Positions 1-12,241 of a stretch of DNA of 64,000 nucleotides are shown here, piece by piece. Source of the stretch: Coriolopsis trogii (taxonomy: Eukaryota > Basidiomycota > Agaricomycetes > Polyporales > Polyporaceae); contig JAHYIO010000030.1 in the NCBI GenBank assembly GCA_020543525.1, forward strand, positions 1 to 64,000, in the 5' to 3' direction. The position numbers and the translations under genes are program-made. Below the pieces are notes generated by a model. That model did no database searches. It saw only the letters and a program-made list of their open reading frames with translations, and was not told where the DNA came from. Position 1 is the stretch's first letter. The number at the start of each line of letters is the position of its first letter.

Positions 1-66
1 CAGATATAGTACAAATGAGCAAGAATGTTCTGTCCCTGACCAAGAGTTCGACGCCCGAGCGTGCAT

Positions 67-952
67 TCATTCCGTCCCGCACCGAGCGATGAGGATGTCG
101 GCCGAAGGCTGTAGAGGATGTGATCTGACGCGTACGACTCGATCCTCCGGACGACGTCCATGCCGTGCACGACTTCGCCAAACACGACGTTCCGTTTGTC
201 GCACCATGGCGCGGGGGGACGGTCGTGATGAAGAACTGGTGAGATGCGCCAGAGGAGGATGCGCGCGGAAGCCGACATCGAAGGCGATGACATCATGGAC
301 GAATCATCGCAGAACGGACAGACAGACCAAAGGCGGCAATCAGTCACGTCAGTGGGGGCGATAGATGTGGAAAGGCGACAGACTTGGGAGGAGTTCGTAT
401 GGGGTCCGCGGTTAGCCATCGAGAGCAGCCCCGGACGATCGTGGTTGAGACGGAAGTTCTCGTCTGTAGCATGCGCAGACACATGCAGCGAGGCGGATGG
501 ATAGATGAGGAGGGCGTGTGTAGTGGAACGTGCGCAGGAGAATACCGGCAAACGTCGGACCGTAGATGGAACGACCAGTCGTTCCGTTACCCTGCACAAT
601 GTCCCCGCCCTGGACCATGAACTGGAGGGTTGGTGAGCGAGAGCCGCAAGCGCACAGATGTGCAGCATGACGCACCCTGGGGAACGACGCGGTGAAGTAG
701 GAGTGGGCGTAGCCGTAGCCGTTCTCGCTGTAGCCAGCTCGCGGAAATTGCGGGCGGTGATAGGGCAGATGCCGTCAAAGAGGTGGAAGACGATGCGACC
801 TGCGGGAGTTACCGTTGATGTCGACGTCAGGCTGGAGGTGTCGTGTGAGCACGCGGGAGAGAAGAAAGCGGACTGGAGGATGCACCCACGAAGACATCTG
901 GATGTGATTGCTTGGTGGAACGCGAGTCAGGAGAGGAGCATGGCGAATTTGT
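67..952 (-). pseudogene. Cyclophilin-like pseudogene, unit 1
   Basis: Same gene copy as at 7307-8191 but with many single-base indels in exons and introns, so even the domain exons are out of frame with each other. The position of the lost start codon is 950-952, where the sequence reads as in the other array units. Confidence 0.85.
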
Positions 953-1459
953 GACGGAGGGCGAGAGGAGGCAGGAGGAGTGCGGGCGACATGGCAGGAC
1001 GAGAGACTATTCAGGCCTGGGCTGGGCTGCGAGGAGTTGAGAGGACGACGTCGGACGGGGGTTGCGATTGACTGGCACAGACTGAGACGCGGACTGGACG
1101 CGGACTCGGACGACTCGCTCAGCCGCTTATCTTATCTCTCCCGACCCGATCTGCTGCCGTCTGAGATCTGACCCCTGGCGCGCTGATGGACGTCTGCCCT
1201 CTGTTTCTCGCCTGCCCGCCTCTCGAGCTCGCTCTGGTCACCCTCAACTCGCTCCCTGGACAGACTCGAGCCTGCCCACGCCTTGCCCGTCTCTCTCGCT
1301 GCCCCCACACTGTCTCTCCCTGCTCGGCTCCTCCGCCTCCCGGCTCTGATCCCTACAAACAGCTGTACCGGCTCGCTTCTGACGTGCACCTCTCGGCGCC
1401 GCTCATTTTGCACCGCGCTTGACAAGTGCTCCCCGTCCGGAATTGAGTGTCCCCCCTCT

Positions 1460-1745
1460 CGCCAATGTCAAGCACCCCGACAAGTTCATCAAGTACGCCT
1501 TTCTCGGTCCCTGCCGTGTTCATATGTTCGTCATCCATGCATTCCCACCCACCCGGTACTGGTAAGACCCTGCTGGGAGGATTCTGGCCCAAGTACGGAC
1601 GTATCCTCCGCCTGTGTGGTCCGTGCTGCCCACGCTTACAGCGTTACCGTCGGCAGTCTCGACATGATACACCAGCAGCACATTCTACAACCCGTGACGT
1701 AAAATGCACTACCCCTTCACCCAGGTACTGGTAAGACCCTGCTGA
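1460..1745 (+). pseudogene. Degenerate Cdc48/p97-like AAA fragment, unit 1
   Basis: Contains HPDKFIKY near 1473 and two stretches encoding PGTGKTLL, near 1550 and 1727. See the unit 2 entry for the argument. Confidence 0.35.
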
Positions 1746-4165
1746 GAACACGCTAGCTACCACCGATGAAAAGAATCCACTCAGTACGTTCTACAGATCC
1801 AAGTGAGTCTTTATTTGTGTACAACTTGCAAACTGATCTCACCATTAAGCGTTCTCGCTACCAACAGCCCCACGGCACCTTGATAAGTTCATCCTCGATG
1901 TGAATGGCAACCGTCTGGGCATGACCAATGCAGCGGGCGCCACCTGAGCAGACAGCGCAGGACCAAATGAAGCAATGCCCGTCCGCCGTTGCACCTCCCA
2001 GTCGTCACTGCATCTGGCACCAACGTTGCGCATACGCACATCAACAACTCACCGTTTCTGCAACCCTGACAGCCTGCCTGTTGCATGGTTCTGTTGTCCT
2101 GTAACAAAGTGTGTCAGTGGCCTAGCGGAAGGTACGTAACGCATAGTACTTACCCATACTGTGCAATAGGGATTGCATGCCATCGTCAAACAAGCACGGC
2201 CAGGGTGATGCAGAGAAGAGAGGCTGTTAGAGATGAGTCCGAGTCGACATAAGCTAATAAGCGGGGGTTGTGTGCAGACAGACGACGTTGGGAGGCCAGG
2301 CTTTATGCCATGCCCGTGTCGGGTGCAAAGGCCGAGTATTCCAGAATCACGCAGGCAAACATAAACAGCGCCAATCCAGCGCTCCGCTCGCAATTTCGCT
2401 TGGTGGACGCAGGGTCTTTGCCCGTGTCCGCTATGTCCGCCGTCTCTTCGGTACGTTTGCAATTACGTGTCAAGCAATGATCGGAGAAGAAATGTGTGTG
2501 AGTCAGGCTTCTCCAGACGAGTCTGTCAGAGCACAAAGTTTGCTGTTGGATCTACCTGATGATTATGCGCATACGAGATGCAAGCCACTATAAGCACCAT
2601 GGATGTATAATGCCTGCTTCACCGCATAGTACTTATGCCCCAAACTTGTTCATCGAGCAGTTGACTTGATACATCGGACCGTTGCCATAGCACATGCCGG
2701 ACAGGCAGCGGCTGAAGAACGTGTCAGAGCCCGCATCAAAGGATGCGCGCTCCGCTCACAATTTCGCCTAGTGGAGGCATGACTCTTGCCCGCTACCACA
2801 GTCTGCTGTCTTTGCCTTCTCCTCGGTACATTTGTAAGAGTAATGTGTCATGAGATGAAGTCATGCGTGCGAGTCTGCCTTGTGCGGCTCTGCCTGTTCA
2901 TGTCAGTCTGATGCATTCTTCTGGAAGAAGCTGTCAGAGCACGGACTTCTAGATAGGAAGCTCCCGTGCAAACGAGACGCAAGCGAACTTCATCTAATTT
3001 TCTGACAGCGGAGCCCGCACACATATGAGTTGAATATCACTGAAGCGTCGGAGAAGTCCAGTAATGCAGAGTGGTCTAGATACTGCTGGTCTGCTTGATA
3101 GATCCAACTCCTGTCTGGTAGGCATGCTTGAGATTGTGTGTGAGGGTACACTCTGCAAGGCAACCACTGCCTAATTACAGCTGATTTCCCCTCTGCAATA
3201 TTGTTTACACACAGTGGACTGGAGACTTTCCAGAAAGTGACAGGGATACAATGTCAGCATCAACGGCTTGCTCACAACGGGTGGCTGCCATGTCCGCAAA
3301 GCCTTAAATCATGCCGCCCAATGCTAGCCGACCATTTCCAATCATTTGCTCTGTGTGTAAAAATATCAAAGAGTTCAATATCAGCTGTGAAGACATCTTG
3401 TGCAGTGCATCTCCAAGTCAACTCATGTAAGTAGCATGAGACTGTGCTTCCCATCCAGATCGACAACTGAAGCACTGATCTTAAGGGTTTGAATGCTGTA
3501 ACAACTGTATACTTAGTAGCTGGGAGGACCTCCAGCCCGGTAAAGTCCCTGCTTGTATAGTTGCAATCTCGGTTTACCCACTAGAATCCAAGAATAACAA
3601 GCCCAGATGACAGAGAACTTCTAGGCTTTATGGAGTAACTTAGAGACACTACATCAGGAAACACAAAAATCTCTCAGGGCTCTTGACAGACTCCAACAGA
3701 GCCTGATGAGCCATGGAGAATCATGATCTTTGGTGATATATGTGAATCTCCCAGCAGACACCGAGAGATGCATTCTCTCAAGGGATCTGCCTGTCTCTCA
3801 AGGCACTCTCTCAGGAGTACCCTGGTAATATCTACTACAAGTCTTTGAATCAATCCTCCTTGGCAGTGATATAACTATGATCCTAATGAAATACTGCTGT
3901 GAGTTGGGCAAGTCCCGGAGAGTCCCTCAAGAGAATCTGTCTCCCTTGAGAGAATAGTAACTTACTCGTTACATCCCAGGATTTTTCTGAAATCGGGATC
4001 TCTATAGAGAATAATGTGTTTCCTGATGGAGTCAGACATTTCAGATGCCTCCGGACGACCTTCAGACAGCTTCAGACAATTTGCTTCCAAGTCCAATCTC
4101 AGCACTCGTACATATTTTCAGAGGCTCAGACTTCTCTTAAATTCCGTGGTTGGCCCTCTTACAAC

Positions 4166-4484
4166 TAGGGACTGGCGCGGGTATACCCGTGGGTGTCCAG
4201 GTCAAGACCCGTACCCGTACCTACGAAAAACCCGTACCTGCAAATCGGGTATGGGTTTCTTGTGGGTACCAAACACAACCACGGGTTCACGGGTTTGACC
4301 CATACATATGTCCTCAGAACTCATTCACAAAAGGCTTAAACGCCTGGGAGGGGGGAATGAAACCCATACCCGCGCGGGTACGGGTTTTCATATGGGTCGG
4401 CCGAGAGGTACCCACACCTGTACCCATACGGGTACGGGTATCAAAACCCGCATGGGACTGACAGACCCGCGTTTTTCCCTACAA
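4166..4484. mobile_element. hAT-like MITE, unit 1
   Basis: Same element as at 11409-11726, one base longer (extra g near 4332). Flanks are cttacaac on the left and gttacaac on the right. Confidence 0.5.
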
Positions 4485-4781
4485 GTTACAACAGGCCTAC
4501 ATTGCCACACATGACACGGACATTTTTCCCACGCAGTGCCAGCTCACACATTGCTGTCCACGCCCCAATGGGATTGGGATCCAATCAGATATGCATGCAC
4601 AACGCCTCCGACAATGAGCAAGCTCATCTCAGGCATGCTGAAATGAGGCGCACCTCCAGACTTCAGACGCGGAGGGGAGTACCAATGGAGAGTCTGTCCT
4701 AGAGACTCGGAGTCTGTCTCAGAAAATGTGCCCGGTGCAGGCCATTTCCAAAGCATGCATCCCAATGCATAGAGAGTAGCA

Positions 4782-4976
4782 GTCCATGCAGTAGTAGTAC
4801 ATTGACTTGAGTCCATGCAGTAGTAGTAATACATTGACTGAGTCCATACAGTAGTAATCCGCTGACTGAGTCCAGTAATCCACTGACTTGAGTCCACGCA
4901 GCCGTAATCCGCTGACTGAGTCCATACAGTAGTTTTCCACTGACTGAGTCCACGCAGTAGTAATCCACTGACTTGA
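4782..4976. repeat. Minisatellite, unit 1
   Basis: Same array of repeats as in unit 2, with three extra bases (one more GTA) near 4805. Confidence 0.8.
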
Positions 4977-5002
4977 GTTCCCTGAGGTTTCGAATATTTC
5001 TC

Positions 5003-6245
5003 GGCAGTCTGTCCGCGTGCGGCGCGTTTCGGATCATCGCCCGTCGATTCTCCCCATCTGCGAGATTAGCGACGTCCGCGTACGCATCTCGAACAGCCCA
5101 GAAGTTCTGCTTGTCCGCTCCGCTGAGCAGCTCCGAGCCCCCGCCGAATCTGCACACGAGTCCCCGTTACGGTGAGGAAGGAAGACCAACAGCAAGAGGT
5201 AAGGCGGACACTCACGCCATGTCCGACATCACGTCGTACCTGTCCACAGCGTACCGTCAGCACACGCCCGGCGGACCAACTCCAAAGTCGCGACCCGAAC
5301 GAGGACAACGCACGAGAAGAAGTTGAACCACTCTCTCAAGTCCGCCCGGCCCCCTTCCCTCGCCTCCAGCTTCCCGATCAGCTGCCGTGTCCGCGCCGCG
5401 ACGAACTCCTCGTACCCCTTCACCGCGTTCGCGCCCAGCCCGCGCGTCCACGTCCGCCGCCGCCTCAAGTGGTCCTCCGTCTCCTGCATCCCGATCATCG
5501 GCAGGTTCTGGTCCGACAGCCACCGGCCGACCATGTCTGCAGCAGCGACCGCACGGGCGTACCCACATTCAGTCCCGCCGTGCACCGCGCATATGGAGGG
5601 GGGCAAGGACGTACGAGGACCTTTGCCCGCGCCCGACGGACCGAGCAGCGCAGGCACCAGCGACGCGTCCCGGACAGACAGCTCATTCGGTCCTGCAACG
5701 CACCGACCACGCCCACCGTCAGCACCAGTCCCGGCTGGACCAACGACACGCACCGATCCGAACGACATCCCCGTACCGGTCGTGCAGACCCTTCACGTAC
5801 CGGTACTGGTACCCAGGCAGACACCGGACTGCCATGTACAGCTTGGACACCTTGGCGGCCCACGGGCCTGGGTACCGCGCGAGCGGGTGTGTCGGGGAGA
5901 GCCGGTAGGCGACGACGGAGAGGACGAGCGCGCCGAGGTAGGCTACAAACGCGAGGCCCCATCGCCCGTCCGCTGTGGAGGTGGAGGTGGACGTGCGGAA
6001 GAGGAGCGCGGCGAGCGTCGGGGGGAGGGTGAGCAGCGACGCGTGAACGAGCGGATTGTACGTCTCGTATCGGCGGAATGCCTGGTGGGCGATCTGGCAG
6101 AGACACGACGGACGGGCGGCACATATGCGTCAGATCTTGCTGGACGGAATCTGGAGGAGCATGACGGGTGGCGTCCACTTACCAGCCCAAGGAGCGCCGA
6201 AGCGCCGAGTAAGCCTGACTGCGGACCGAGGAGCGAAGTAGGCAT
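5003..6245 (-). pseudogene. Truncated cytochrome P450, unit 1
   Basis: Same fragment as at 12242-13489 but broken by small indels, for example a lost t near 5002 at the junction with the minisatellite and indels near 5270 and 5560. The read-through into the minisatellite seen in units 2-5 is therefore out of frame here. Confidence 0.8.
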
Positions 6246-7306
6246 GCTGCCCAGGGAGGGTGTAACGGGCGGAGGCGAAGATGGAGAACGAAGACAGAAA
6301 GCGGGAGGATGAGGGAGTGGAAGAGAGAGAGAGAGGGCCCCGGATCCGATCGGTGGACGGCAGACGGAGCACCTTATGTTTTGGACCGGAGGCAAGGCGG
6401 GCAATGCATACGACATAAGCGGGGCGCGAACATCACATGTCGCGCCCGGAAGAGCAAATAGCTGTTGATCATCTACGCAGTCGACCCCGTTTGACGGGAA
6501 CGTACTCGCCCAGGCCATGCTCGACGCGCGCGCACTCTGAGACTCTGAGCATTTGTATTGTTTCCGGAGGCTCGTAGCCCATCAGCTTACTGTAAGTATG
6601 CTGTGCACCATGATCAGCGCTCTGGATCGTGTTGAACGGCCGGTGTTCCTCACCTGGGCTCAGTACATGACCTGAATCTCAAGAGACCCTCGGATAATGC
6701 AGTGAACGTATCTCGTTGCAGACAAGACAGCAGGATACCAAGGTCAAGTTTGAGATTAGACAAGAAGTGCCCTTCAGTCCTAGGCGTGACCAACCAACGC
6801 CGAGAGCGCCCCCAAACCTGTCTCCACCGACGGGTTAACGTGATGGTTGATATTCTCGAGATCGGCGATCAATCAGCTGCAGGCGTGGACGAACAAGAAG
6901 GCTGATATGTCACCTTTCATCTTGCCTGTAGGGGAGAAGCTGGGAGTTGCAAACGAACGCAGACGTGTTCCATGAGACGTCTGACCATAGATTTCCATCA
7001 TCAGACATAAAAAAAACCCGTCGCGAGGAGCTGCAATGGTCCTGCTCTTTGGCTCGCATTACAAAAGCGAAATGGAGTAAAGAAGTCTACTGAATGCGAT
7101 GAGCACTCACCTTCAAATTGGTGCCCGCTCTCATCTGACTTGCAGAGACCAAGGCGAGTCAATGAGTCACAGCCTATACCCGTGCTGCGCTGCATGCATC
7201 TTCAAGTACGCCCAAAGTTAGTACCGAGATACATTGATCACAGATATAGTACAAATGAGCAAGAATGTTCTGTCCCTGACCAAGAGTTCGACGCCCGAGC
7301 GTGCAT

Positions 7307-8191
7307 TCATACCGTCCCGCACCGAGCGATGAGGATGTCGGCCGAAGGCCTGTAGAGGATGTGATCTGACGCGTACGACTCGATCCTCCGGACGACGTCC
7401 ATGCCGTGCACGACTTCGCCAAACACGACGTTCCGTTTGTCGCACCATGGCGCGGGGACGGTCGTGATGAAGAACTGGTGAGATGCGCCAGAGGAGGATG
7501 CGCGCGAAGCCGACATCGAAGGCGATGACATCATGGACGAATCATCGCAGAACGGACAGACAGACCAAAGGCGGCAATCAGTCAACGTCAGTGGGGGCGA
7601 TAGATGTGGAAAGGCGACAGACTTGGGAGGAGTTCGTATGGGGTCCGCGGTTAGCCATCGAGAGCAGCCCCGGACGATCGTGGTTGAGACGGAAGTTCTC
7701 GTCTGTAGCATGCGCAGACACATGCAGCGAGGCGGATGGATAGATGAGGAGGGCGTGTGTAGTGGAACGTGCGCAGGAGACATACCGGCAAACGTCGGAC
7801 CGTAGATGGAACGACCAGTCGTTCCGTTACCCTGCACAATGTCCCCGCCCTGGACCATGAACTGGAGGGTTGGTGAGCGAGAGCCGCAAGCGCACAGATG
7901 TGCAGCATGACGCACCTGGGGAACGACGCGGTGAAAGTAGGAGTGGGCGTAGCCGTAGCCGTTCTCGCCTGTAGCCAGCTCGCGGAAATTGCGGGCGGTG
8001 ATAGGGCAGATGCCGTCAAAGAGGTGGAAGACGATGCGACCTGCGGGAGTACCGTTGATGTCGACGTCAGGCTGGAGGTGTCGTGTGAGCACGCGGGGAG
8101 AAGAAAGCGGACTGGAGGATGCACCCACGAAGACATCTGGATGTGATTGCTTGGTGGAACGCGAGTCAGGAGAGGAGCATGGCGAATTTGT
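7307..8191 (-). pseudogene. Cyclophilin (peptidyl-prolyl isomerase) copy without start codon, unit 2
   Basis: The four exons of the intact cyclophilin at 36775-37659 are all present at a constant offset: 7916-8191, 7786-7861, 7623-7702 and 7307-7474. Splice sites and the core domain remain open. The codon aligned with the parent ATG (8189-8191) reads ACA, and I find no other in-frame ATG before the catalytic domain. The first ATG in the intended frame is the Met just after the first intron, inside the active site. A conserved Phe that starts the first beta strand of the domain is Pro here. I infer a non-functional duplicate; a non-AUG start or an upstream exon could rescue it. Confidence 0.8.
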
Positions 8192-8697
8192 GACGGAGGG
8201 CGAGAGGAGGCAGGAGGAGTGCGGGCGACATGGCAGGACGAGAGACTATTCAGGCCTGGGCTGGGCTGCGAGGAGTTGAGAGGACGACGTCGGACGGGGG
8301 TTGCGATTGACTGGCACAGACTGAGACGCGGACTGGACGCGGACTCGGACGACTCGCTCAGCCGCTTATCTTATCTCTCCCGACCCGATCTGCTGCCGTC
8401 TGAGATCTGACCCCTGGCGCGCTGATCGGACGTCTGCCCTCTGTTTCTCGCCTGCCCGCCTCTCGAGCTCGCTCTGGTCACCCTCAACTCGCTCCCTGGA
8501 CAGACTCGAGCCTGCCCACGCCTTGCCCGTCTCTCTCGCTGCCCCCACACTGTCTCTCCCTGCTCGGCTCCTCCGCCTCCCGGCTCTGATCCCTACAACA
8601 GCTGTACCGGCTCGCTTCTGACGTGCACCTCTCGGCGCCGCTCATTTGCACCGCTTGACAAGTGCTCCCCGTCCGGAATTGAGTGTCCCGCCCTCTC

Positions 8698-8985
8698 GCC
8701 AATGTCAAGCACCCCGACAAGTTCATCAAGTACGCCTTTCTCGGTCCCTGCCGTGTTCATATGTTCGTCATCCATGCATTCCCACCCACCCGGTACTGGT
8801 AAGACCCTGCTGGGAGGATTCTGGCCCAAGTACGGACGTATCCTCCGCCTGTGTGGTCCGTGCTGCCCACGCTTACAGCGTTACCGTCGGCAGTCTCGAC
8901 ATGATACACCAGCAGCACATTCTACAACCCGTGACGTAAATGCACTACCCCTTCACCCAGGTACTGGTAAGACCCTGCTGAGAAC
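8698..8985 (+). pseudogene. Degenerate Cdc48/p97-like AAA ATPase fragment, unit 2
   Basis: One frame reads HPDKFIKY at about 8710. About 50 bases on, shifted by one base, another frame reads PPGTGKTLL (about 8787). In Cdc48/p97 the D2 domain carries HPDKFIKY or HPDKFLKY about a dozen residues before the Walker A motif GPPGTGKTLLAK, so order and distance fit. A second PGTGKTLL lies about 170 bases downstream (about 8957), ending in a stop soon after. No Walker B, sensor or C-terminal Cdc48 sequence was recognised. I infer a decayed retained piece with an internal duplication. The matches are short and chance or another AAA family is possible. Confidence 0.4.
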
Positions 8986-11408
8986 ACGCTAGCTACCACC
9001 GATGAAAAGAATCCACTCAGTACGTTCTACAGATCCAAGTGAGTCCTTTATTTGTGTACAACTTGCAAACTGATCTCACCATTAAGCGTTCTCGCTACCA
9101 ACAGCCCCACGGCACCTTGATAAGTTCATCCTCGATGTGAATGGCAACCGTCTGGGCATGACCAATGCAGCGGGCGCCACCTGAGCAGACAGCGCAGGAC
9201 CAAATGAAGCAAATGCCCGTCCGCCGTTGCACCTCCCAGTCGTCACTGCATCTGGCACCAACGTTGCGCATACGCACATCAACAACTCACCGTTTCTGCA
9301 ACCCTGACAGCCTGCCTGTTGCATGGTTCTGTTGTCCTGTAACAAAGTGTGTCAGTGGCCTAGCGGAAGGTACGTAACGCATAGTACTTACCCATACTGT
9401 GCAATAGGGATTGCATGCCATCGTCAAACAAGCACGGCCAGGGGTGATGCAGAGAAGAGAGGCTGTTAGAGATGAGTCCGAGTCGACATAAGCTAATAAG
9501 CGGGGGTTGTGTGCAGACAGACGACGTTGGGAGGCCAGGCTTTATGCCATGCCCGTGTCGGGTGCAAAGGCCGAGTATTCCAGAATCACGCAGGCAAACA
9601 TAAACAGCGCCAATCCAGCGCTCCGCTCGCAATTTCGCTTGGTGGACGCAGGGTCTTTGCCCGTGTCCGCTATGTCCGCCGTCTCTTCGGTACGTTTGCA
9701 ATTACGTGTCAAGCAATGATCGGAGAAGAAATGTGTGTGAGTCAGGCTTCTCCCAGACGAGTCTGTCAGAGCACAAAGTTTGCTGTTGGATCTACCTGAT
9801 GATTATGCGCATACGAGATGCAAGCCACTATAAGCACCATGGATGTATAATGCCTGCTTCACCGCATAGTACTTATGCCCCAAACTTGTTCATCGAGCAG
9901 TTGACTTGATACATCGGACCGTTGCCATAGCACATGCCGGACAGGCAGCGGCTGAAGAACGTGTCAGAGCCCGCATCAAAGGATGCGCGCTCCGCTCACA
10001 ATTTCGCCTAGTGGAGGCATGACTCTTGCCCGCTACCACAGTCTGCTGTCTTTGCCTTCTCCTCGGTACATTTGTAAGAGTAATGTGTCATGAGATGAAG
10101 TCATGCGTGCGAGTCTGCCTTGTGCGGCTCTGCCTGTTCATGTCAGTCTGATGCATTCTTCTGGAAGAAGCTGTCAGAGCACGGACTTCTAGATAGGAAG
10201 CTCCCGTGCAAACGAGACGCAAGCGAACTTCATCTAATTTTCTGACAGCGGAGCCCGCACACATATGAGTTGAATATCACTGAAGCGTCGGAGAAGTCCA
10301 GTAATGCAGAGTGGTCTAGATACTGCTGGTCTGCCTTGATAGATCCAACTCCTGTCTGGTAGGCATGCTTGAGATTGTGTGTGAGGGTACACTCTGCAAG
10401 GCAACCACTGCCTAATTACAGCTGATTTCCCCTCTGCAATATTGTTTACACACAGTGGACTGGAGACTTTCCAGAAAGTGACAGGGGATACAATGTCAGC
10501 ATCAACGGCTTGCTCACAACCGGGTGGCTGCCATGTCCGCAAAGCCTTAAATCATGCCGCCCAATGCTAGCCGACCATTTCCAATCATTTGCTCTGTGTG
10601 TAAAAATATCAAAGAGTTCAATATCAGCTGTGAAGACATCTTGTGCAGTGCATCTCCAAGTCAACTCATGTAAGTAGCATGAGACTGTGCTTCCCATCCA
10701 GATCGACAACTGAAGCACTGATCTTAAGGGTTTGAATGCTGTAACAACTGTATACTTAGTAGCTGGGAGGACCTCCAGCCCGGTAAAGTCCCTGCTTGTA
10801 TAGTTGCAATCTCGGTTTACCCACTAGAATCCAAGAATAACAAGCCCAGATGACAGAGAACTTCTAGGCTTTATGGAGTAACTTAGAGACACTACATCAG
10901 GAAACACAAAAATCTCTCAGGGCTCTTGACAGACTCCAACAGAGCCTGATGAGCCATGGAGAATCATGATCTTTGGTGATATATGTGAATCTCCCAGCAG
11001 ACACCGAGAGATGCATTCTCTCAAGGGATCTGCCTGTCTCTCAAGGCACTCTCTCAGGAGTACCCTGGTAATATCTACTACAAGTCTTTGAATCAATCCT
11101 CCTTGGCAGTGATATAACTATGATCCTAATGAAATACTGCTGTGAGTTGGGCAAGTCCCGGAGAGTCCCTCAAGAGAATCTGTCTCCCTTGAGAGAATAG
11201 TAACTTACTCGTTACATCCCAGGATTTTTCTGAAATCGGGATCTCTATAGAGAATAATGTGTTTCCTGATGGAGTCAGACATTTCAGATGCCTCCGGACG
11301 ACCTTCAGACAGCTTCAGACAATTTGCTTCCAAGTCCAATCTCAGCACTCGTACATATTTTCAGAGGCTCAGACTTCTCTTAAATTCCGTGGTTGGCCCT
11401 CTTACAAC
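8986..11408. other. Gene-less stretch of the unit, with an internal diverged duplication
   Basis: About 2.4 kb with no ORF I recognise and a lower GC content than the rest of the unit. Two segments, 9619-9775 and 9987-10183, are related: both begin with GCTCCGCTC followed by CAATTTCGC and both end with GTCAGAGCAC. They differ by substitutions and insertions, so this duplication is much older than the array. The part from about 10740 to 11230 is rich in short motifs of the form TCTCTCAAGG/GAGAGAAT. Equivalent stretches exist in every unit. Confidence 0.6.
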
Positions 11409-11726
11409 TAGGGACTGGCGCGGGTATACCCGTGGGTGTCCAGGTCAAGACCCGTACCCGTACCTACGAAAAACCCGTACCTGCAAATCGGGTATGGGTT
11501 TCTTGTGGGTACCAAACACAACCACGGGTTCACGGGTTTGACCCATACATATGTCCTCAGAACTCATTCACAAAAGGCTTAAACGCCTGGAGGGGGGAAT
11601 GAAACCCATACCCGCGCGGGTACGGGTTTTCATATGGGTCGGCCGAGAGGTACCCACACCTGTACCCATACGGGTACGGGTATCAAAACCCGCATGGGAC
11701 TGACAGACCCGCGTTTTTCCCTACAA
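11409..11726. mobile_element. hAT-like non-autonomous element (MITE), unit 2
   Basis: A 318-bp segment with imperfect terminal inverted repeats. The left end begins TAGGGACTGGCGCGGGT; the right end, read on the other strand, begins TTGTAGGGAAAAACGCGGGT. They share TAGGGA and CGCGGGT around a 4-base mismatch. Flanking 8-mers are CTTACAAC and GTTACAAC, a 7-of-8 match, which suits the 8-bp target duplication of hAT transposons. The interior is dense in ACCCGTACC and its complement GGTACGGGT, as in subterminal transposase sites. There is no transposase. The three extra bases at the right end make the exact boundary uncertain. Confidence 0.55.
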
Positions 11727-12023
11727 GTTACAACAGGCCTACATTGCCACACATGACACGGACATTTTTCCCACGCAGTGCCAGCTCACACATTGCTGTC
11801 CACGCCCCAATGGGATTGGGATCCAATCAGATATGCATGCACAACGCCTCCGACAATGAGCAAGCTCATCTCAGGCATGCTGAAATGAGGCGCACCTCCA
11901 GACTTCAGACGCGGAGGGGAGTACCAATGGAGAGTCTGTCCTAGAGACTCGGAGTCTGTCTCAGAAAATGTGCCCGGTGCAGGCCATTTCCAAAGCATGC
12001 ATCCCAATGCATAGAGAGTAGCA

Positions 12024-12215
12024 GTCCATGCAGTAGTAGTACATTGACTTGAGTCCATGCAGTAGTAATACATTGACTGAGTCCATACAGTAGTAATCCG
12101 CTGACTGAGTCCAGTAATCCACTGACTTGAGTCCACGCAGCCGTAATCCGCTGACTGAGTCCATACAGTAGTTTTCCACTGACTGAGTCCACGCAGTAGT
12201 AATCCACTGACTTGA
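12024..12215. repeat. Minisatellite of seven 22-32 bp repeats, unit 2
   Basis: Seven imperfect repeats, each starting GTCCA and ending CTGACTGA, CTGACTTGA or close variants (the first two end TTGACTTGA and TTGACTGA), with CAGTAGTAATCC in the middle. One repeat is a short form that lacks the CATGCAGTA part. The block sits directly at the broken end of the P450 fragment and its frame stays open on the minus strand. Confidence 0.85.
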
Positions 12216-12241
12216 GTTCCCTGAGGTTTCGAATATTTCTC

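Larger units (their letters stand above)
1..7240. repeat. Tandem array unit 1 (7.24 kb), indel-rich copy
   Basis: First unit of the head-to-tail array. The unit start is arbitrary: it is the first base of the window, and the same sequence recurs at 7241. It differs from the later units by scattered 1-3 base indels, for example near 110, 215, 260, 343, 2506, 4330, 4800 and 5002, and by very few substitutions (one near 70). These indels break the reading frames that stay open in units 2-5. The left edge of the array is not visible. Confidence 0.95.

Noticed and set aside
12024..12215. Minisatellite considered as a CRISPR-like array
   Set aside because: Repeats are directly adjacent, vary in length and have no unique spacers; the host is a fungus.
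11786..12215. Minisatellite-coded ORF considered as an independent gene
   Set aside because: It has no start or splice signal of its own and is only reached from the last P450 exon.
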